From: Lingula anatina | Taxonomy: Eukaryota > Brachiopoda > Lingulata > Lingulida > Lingulidae | Length of the DNA stretch: 41,594 bases | Assembly (NCBI RefSeq): GCF_001039355.2 | Contig: NW_019775512.1 | Location: forward strand, 1-41,594 | Direction: 5' to 3' | Shown: one piece after another, positions 35,197 to 41,594 of the stretch | Position numbering within the stretch: the stretch's first letter is position 1 | Layout of the letters: every line of letters begins with the position of its first letter | The notes under the pieces: model-generated | The model's database searches: none | What the model was told of the DNA's origin: nothing | The model's input: only the letters and a program-made list of their open reading frames with translations | Translations under genes and position numbers: made by a program

Positions 35197-36231
35197 TGAT
35201 TCAACAAAATTCAATAATATTCGACAGGATGACCATCATAATTAATAATCATATGATCGATTAATCCCAAGAATATAAAGATTATATAGGTGAGTAGACC
35301 GACAAACAAAGGACTTTATTTCCCAGCAATATCTCCATCATTTTTGTGTAAATCCAGTGAACCTGAACTTAGAAGTAGGTCAATAAAAGGTCACATAATG
35401 CAGGGATTTCAATATTGCAGTATTATTATGCTGCTTGCTCTGTAATGTAGTGATTAGGGTGTGTTAGGAGATTTATTTGTTTAGAGTGTAGAAATCATGT
35501 GATGCTTAGCAGTAAATTGTTTTGATATCCGCGTGAAACTTTGTTACATTTGCTTTGGCAAAACAAGACCAGTAGCACCAGCAGGTGGGTATCTTGTGTC
35601 TGCTATCACTGTATCAGTATCAAATTGTCAAACACTTCTGACCAGTCAGAGCTTGAGATGATGTCACATATGTTGATCCATATCATGAACTGTGAATAGC
35701 ATTTCAAAATGAAAAGAAAACAAAAAGACAATAACATAAATGCTGCCATTCTTTGTTGTATATAATATCTGTTATACATTGCCATTAATCTCATTATTGT
35801 CATCCAAATGCTTGCTGTCAAAAAAACTAGATTTAAACATGCTTCTGCACACATGGGAAATGTACTAGAAATTGAATAAGGGCAGTTATATGTAATTATT
35901 AGCAGGTCTTTTATAAGCAATGGAAACTTGTCTGTACAAAAGTACTAGTACTAGTACTAAATAGGTATAAGGATTGGCCTGTTATTAGCATGAAATTTCA
36001 TGTGTTAATACTACTATTACAATGTCTGATATTCACTCTAAGTGCCAACACACAGTCTGAGGTTCCTATAACTATAATATGATGACCAGCTTGTGAATCT
36101 ATTACCAACTGCATGTCAATGGCTCTAAAATCTTCTGCTTGCCTGTTACTTCTATAGAATGCTGGAGGTTGTTTACTTCCCAGAAAGATACTCATGAACA
36201 ATCATTATGTGTGATTCTGCATGATAGTTTG

Positions 36232-36568
36232 CAGACATGCTGAAAACTTTTCAGAATGGCCGGACATTTGGACCTGCAGTAATGAAAAATTTACCGGACT
36301 GAATGGTTGTTTGTCGGACCGAAAATCACCCTATTCGTTTGAGACAGATACTACCAGTAAGGTAGCTTACTTTGTTTGTGAATGTAATAGGTTTGAAATA
36401 TAGGGAAAAACGCTTTGGGGTTTATATAATTTTATTAGTGAAGTATGTCGAAGGATGACTATAAATTCAAAATTGCTGTTCTTAAAACTCTTGTCTTTGG
36501 ACCGACCAAGTCCAATTTTCTATTGGTCCAGACAAATTTTCCCGGTCATGACAGTTTCAGCATGTCTG
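36232..36568. repeat. Degenerate inverted repeat element
   Basis: Left end cagacatgctgaaaac pairs with the right end tttcagcatgtctg. Inside, ggccggaca-ttggacc and gtcggaccg on the left match the inverse of ggaccgacc, ggtccagaca and cccggtca on the right. Looks like an old fold-back transposon. It begins only 26 bp after the end of duplication copy B. Confidence 0.45.
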
Positions 36569-39500
36569 AGTTTGCTTTCTGTTGGGGTCCAAATATAAGA
36601 TCATTATTTGACCCACTTCATGGATTCGTTAGCGGTCTTTAATGACTGGTAGATGAGCAGATGAATCATACTTTGTTCAAAGCACTGACAATGGTAAGAC
36701 CCATTGACTTTTCTTAAGTGTGTTGATTGAGGAGGTTAGAGGCAAGCAAAAGATTTGAGAGACCCCACATCATTGTGAAGGCATTAGCTAGCTTTTGAGT
36801 TATGTGTACCTCTATATTTCATATGTTTGCACAAATAGTGCATATCAGAGATTATAAATAGGAGTGCTAATGCATGAAACTTTGTGCTACCCTGTGAAGG
36901 GCATTTTCTGGATTAAAAAAAAATTACATCTCAATTTAAGTAGTGTTCTTAGAAGATAATTAAGACCTCGTAATGTTAAAGTGCTTCTAAAGACATTTAA
37001 AGCTAGCATGTATTTCTATTCCAAGTTTGTTTTGTAGTATACCTCTTTATTAATGTACTTTTTACTCGAAAGTTGGTTGTTTCTACTTGACATAAATATA
37101 TTTATTTATGCGTGTAAACTTTAAACTGTGGTTTGAGTAATGTATGCATGCAGTCATAACATGGAGACTTTCTTACACATGGATAAAAGCTTTAAGGCTT
37201 TATTTTTTTAAGGTAGAAGGGTAAAATTTATGCTACCACCTCTTTAGATATAAATGGCCAATGAAAAAAACTGCATTCCCCCCTTTTTGCCAGTCATTTT
37301 GTTCAGTTTGAAAAGTGATATTTTTGTGTGGAAAATTCTTTCTGACAACAACATCATTAAGCACTGAGTTTTTTTAAACTAAATTTTCTTAGTTATATGA
37401 TGCCCTGATGCTGATTGTGGAATGTAAACTGTTTAGTGGTGTGGTTGGGGCAGTTGTTATGATATGAAGTGTTAACCAGATTCTTTAAAATATTATTTTC
37501 TTGGATAAAGAAAAAAAGAGAGAGAAAGATACAGAAAAATATTTTAAAGTCATTTGCCTAGAGTATGTTATAGTCAGTAAGTGTGTTGTCACTGCTGTCA
37601 AAGCTTGTCTTTTTTCTTCTGTTTACAGCTTTTGTAAATACTGACTGTGTTGTTTTTAAATAGATGATGCTTAAGTCTGGGCAACTTTTTTCTTGATTTG
37701 TTTTTTTAAATTAAATATTTGTCTGTACAGGTCACTCAAGATAGGGGCACAAATATGGACATGGTCACTGGCAATTACCTTGTCTTCTCTGCTATACTGA
37801 CTTTGGGTATATTTTTTGAAATAACTGTAAAAAGATGTAAATATGTTTATGTTTAAAAGGCAGTTGTATATTGTAAACGTGGCAGCTTCAGTTCATCCTT
37901 AAAAATGAAAAGAATAAGAAATTATGTTGAATGACATGAATCACCATTGTGTTTTGTATGTTTGTTAGTTGAGAAGTATGTGTGTCATGGCATGGGAAAA
38001 AGAGGAGTTATTGTAGTCAAATTTTAAAAGTTGACTTTAATTTGCTATTTGCTAAATTAATATAATCGAAGGCTATGAAGGAGTATTAATTTAAAAAGAA
38101 GTCTTTGATAACTTTTGACATTGAACTTTTATAATATAATTTTTATAATATGGAAATAATCCGTCATGTATGGAAAAGAAAGATAGATATCAGGCCATGT
38201 GTAGTTGTATTTGTTGACAGCAGTCAAGTGGGGATTGCTCTTGTGTGCTCAACTGATGCATTGTTTCCGAAATGCAACAGTACTTCATAATTTTTACAGA
38301 ATGTAAAGTGTAAAAACTTACATTCAAGTCTGATGATTTTCTCACAAAAGAAAAAAAAATTTGCGGGGTAAATGGTATTTTTCCTTGTCTAATGAATCGA
38401 TGATCCTCTTTTCCAGACACTGACCTTAATTTTGTAAGAGTCCAGGAAATTTTTCCCCCGAGCTAAATGCCCCCCCCCTCTCCCAACCAAATAACCAACC
38501 TTTAATCTTCCTTTTCTGACACTTACCATAACAATTTTGGAAAAGACAAAAGGTTAAAAAATTAGTGTTTTTGAAATGCTTATGGGGTATTGGGTATTCA
38601 AAGTGATTGTGATAGGGTAGATTGTATAATGAATAGTATTTGTCAAATAAGAGTTACCCAGTTATCCTTACTTATACACCTTAAAAGTTTAACCCTTTAA
38701 TGTTTAAGTCTTGAGTGTACCTGATGTTGATATTTCCATTGGATCTTATAGGAAAATGATTGTTGTTATGACTGGCCAGTCATTTTAAACTAAAATCAAC
38801 CTTTATAAGTTTTCAAAGGTTGAATCCAAGTGCAGAGAGAGATAGATAAATGATTTGTGGGTACAAAAATTGTTTATTTTCATGGGAAAATCAATTTTGG
38901 CAGGTAAATCTCATGGAGTGTGCGTTTAAATATATTTCCAATGAAACATACTGACTTACAAAATCCAAATTATTATAGAAATAATATGCTCATAAGACAT
39001 GTAGGGCTTACCCTGTTATACATGGATTCTTTTCATTTTCAGAAGCTCTTAAATGTAATTTTAAGGATCACAATTCATTACTTAAAAAAAAGCACTTGTT
39101 AACATTCCTTGACAATTTAGTAACTGCTGTTATAACAAAGAGTAGTGTTTTTTAAGTCACAAAAACCTCACAAAATTGTCTCTTTTCAAACAGAACTACC
39201 TTCATCCTGTTATATACTTTTATTTCATAACCTATACTTCAATAATTTAACCCTTTTCCTGATCAGTTGTAATTTTATTAATACATATGATTATATTTTA
39301 GTAGTTAAATGATATTAGATCCTGATTGATTGGTTTACATAAAAACTGTCAAAGTAGATTACAAGTGAGGTAATTGTTATTTGTTCATTTTTATCTGTAA
39401 TTTCAAATTGTAGTAGAATTTACCCTATTTTATTTATTGAAAGATTTATATAAGGACTGAATAAGGAATGAATGTCTAAAGATATCCCTATACTCATCAA

Positions 39501-41530
39501 TAAGTAAGCAAAAGGATTGCAAACCCACATTGTCTAATCTGATCAGCATCAAATCTGGATTTGAGATTTGGATCAGTTGTAAACAAAATAGCAATCAGAA
39601 GTAGAAGAAGATTTTGAAAGCATTTGAAACTGTAGATGGCCATAACTGGGGGTTTCCCCTTTTCTACGAAAGCAGCAGTTGTGGTTTTTTTTTCACCCTC
39701 CCCCACACAGCCTCAGAACCTGCAATGAGGTCATGCTTACACTGCTCTGACGTATTTACTACCAGATACGTTTATTAAAAAGAATGTTGCTGTGGTCTGA
39801 GGACAGAATTCTCCATTGTGAAATGTTTTTGTGTATTTTAGGATTATTTTTTCTTTTTGAAGTGCTCAGGGTTGATGTAGAAGGTAGGCTATCCAATAAA
39901 CTTTTTTTTGGTTATCATCTTATTATCTTTTTTTCTGTGTTTTTATTAAGAGAATATGAATTGTGCTCTTGAGAATTGTTTGGTGAATAAGCTCTGGTGT
40001 CATATTGTAACAGTGTGCATGTCATTAATTTGGATCTTTTTATGGAAGGCATCACAAGAAATTAAGAAAAAAAAACTCAAGTTGAGCATTTTGTTCTGTT
40101 ATTTAGCTAAACTGATATTTTTATACTTTCATTTTTCACACTACTGATATTGCATTTACAAAAAATTGAGATGAGATTGTTGAAAGTTTTTCTGTTTTCT
40201 TGGCTTGTGAATTGATCCTGAATATTTTATCCTGCATTAACATGTTACAGACACATCTGGGCTAATTCTATTAAATATATAGAAAGCACTTGGCTTTAGA
40301 AATTAAACAATGCAAACATTGTCTAGTCAATTGCCGGAAACATTGCAGACAGACTGTGATAGTAAACTTGTGTAGGTTTAATCAAAGATAATTTCTCTGA
40401 TAATTGGAATTATATTGGCAAGCTGGTCTTTCCAATATATAAAAAGATGCAAATTTTATGGATGGATTTTTAGTGTTTCATTTTCCATCTTCATTGTCAG
40501 GACATGTTACCAACCTTCATCTGTCTCCATTGCCAGAGCTAAATCAGGAGATGTTTGCATTTCTTATTACTGCAAATGCTGTCAATGTAGCTATTTTGCT
40601 TATAACTGACATTGATAACTCATTCATTTAGGCCAAGTTCAAGAGAGGGCAAGATCTATTTATTCATCTTTTTTCATTTTTTTTTCAATAATTTTTGTCA
40701 TGTGATTATTGTATCTCCAGGTGATAGACCCTGTTTGAGTTGCTAGGCTAAGTGTTAGTCTAAGATGAAAAATTGCAACTTGGCATGATTCAATTATTCC
40801 TATATATTTCCATTTTTGTAAATATATATTAATGATTGTTAACACTTTCTTTATCATCTCAGTTTGAGCTGAGACTTTTTTTTTTTTTTTGAGAGCTTTG
40901 AGAGCCAGAAACAGTTAATTTTTTAAATGGGCATGCTGAAATTGTTATTTTTATTATTTTGATTTTTTTGCATATTGTTGAATGTTCAAAACATTACTGA
41001 GGTGAAAAGGTTATTATTCATTAAAATTGTATTTCTCTTACTGAAACCCAGATCAGTCTGACTGGTGATTTCACTTTAAATTTCAGGTGGTGTTACAGTT
41101 TAATTTTCATAGTAAACCTGAGGCTGACCTGCACAGGCTGTTGATATTATCCATAGAAATTGTTTAGTGCTTGGTTTGATAGACTTGAATTCACTCCTCC
41201 TATCAGAGTTTGTTTACCCAAGCTCAGTGTGGGACACAGATAACACAAAATCAATTTCAACTTGTCACATGTGCTATAGCCTGTAAACTAGCATTTTTAT
41301 GATGCTTTTTATTTTATGTTGAAGTTGTAGAAGGATTGCCATAGTTTTAGTTCCAGAAACTTATTTGTAGACATTGGGAAGCTTGTTGTGACACTTGAAG
41401 CATGTTTTAGGAGCTAGTCAGCAGACATGCAAGTAAATTTAGTGATGTCTTTGGAATACAGTATTTTACTTGATATTTGTAAGTTTACGTTTAAGATATC
41501 TTATGTTTTTTTTTTTTGTTTTTTTTTCAG
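36569..41530. other. Region upstream of the PICALM-like gene, no gene established
   Basis: About 5 kb of AT-rich DNA. It has no long open frame and no recognised family on either strand; two weak exon-like segments on the plus strand are discussed in findings. Confidence 0.6.
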
Positions 41531-41579
41531 GTATGAACTTCTTAACTTTCTTTGTATGCTTCTTGGGGTATATTGATCA
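41531..41579 (+). other. Possible internal exon of an unseen plus-strand gene
   Basis: A long polypyrimidine tract (T-rich, 41507-41527) ends in cag at 41530, followed by 49 nt and then gtaagc. One frame is open and reads MNFLTFFVCFLGYID, hydrophobic like the start of a signal peptide. The window ends 15 bp later, so nothing confirms it. Confidence 0.25.
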
Positions 41580-41594
41580 GTAAGCTGTTTTTGT

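Larger units (their letters stand above)
33550..36206. repeat. Direct duplication, copy B
   Basis: Second copy of the 2.66-kb segment in the same orientation. Differences by eye are about the level expected between alleles. Small indels include a shorter poly-T near 33690 and a 4-base loss near 34238. Confidence 0.95.

Noticed and set aside
36445-36642. Plus-strand frame beginning MSKDDYKFKI.
   Set aside because: It overlaps the right arm of the degenerate inverted repeat, and the opposite strand of the left arm gives a similar peptide (GPT, GPN), so it is translated repeat rather than a gene.

Overview
This is animal nuclear DNA: AT-rich, with spliced genes, long introns, microsatellites and small DNA-transposon remnants. 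The repeat character (many AAGGGATAATAACTCTT-type ends, TCAAGGTCA-rich tandem units, a short decayed LINE tail) and a single PICALM/AP180-type gene fit a lophotrochozoan, most likely a bivalve mollusc. That assignment is inference; the sequence does not prove it.

One protein-coding gene can be reconstructed in full. It lies on the minus strand between 32024 (start codon) and 4716 (stop). It encodes a clathrin-assembly adaptor of the PICALM/AP180 (LAP, UNC-11) family. I traced 27 coding exons with GT-AG boundaries and continuous reading phase. They total 2589 nt, giving 862 residues plus a stop. Exons 1-9 encode the ANTH phosphoinositide-binding domain with the K28...K38-K39-K40-H41 lipid-binding motif. 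Exons 10-13 encode a charged linker and the first clathrin/adaptor peptide motifs (DLF, DDLLEL, NPF). Exons 14-23 are ten consecutive small exons, all beginning and ending in phase 1, several carrying one G-[DE]-L-L-F motif each. Exons 24-27 encode the conserved C-terminal blocks (GFDGFG...[11 protein letters not shown]), a Met/Gly-rich tail and a terminal DPF motif.

Layout. 1-380: three-unit degenerate tandem repeat. 1709-1990: decayed LINE reverse-transcriptase C-terminus. About 2250-4715: presumed 3' UTR and downstream DNA, with a TTAA-flanked MITE at 4231-4560. 4716-15297: exons 27-11 with short introns; a second MITE copy (6287-6660, inverted, with an enlarged palindrome) lies in intron 23. 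15827-27159: exons 10-2 with long introns holding a hairpin, a fold-back element and poly-A tracts. 30766-36206: a direct duplication of about 2.66 kb holding the promoter and first coding exon, the two copies separated by about 125 bp of GC-rich sequence ending in an N. 36207-41594: no gene I can support, only a degenerate inverted repeat and weak exon-like signals on the plus strand.

The most interesting biology is the run of phase-1 cassette exons, with mostly pyrimidine at donor position +3 and repeated clathrin-binding motifs. It looks like tandem exon duplication that would let splicing change the number of clathrin-binding peptides without breaking the frame. The exon-1 duplication is as likely to be an unresolved haplotype in the assembly as a real duplication.
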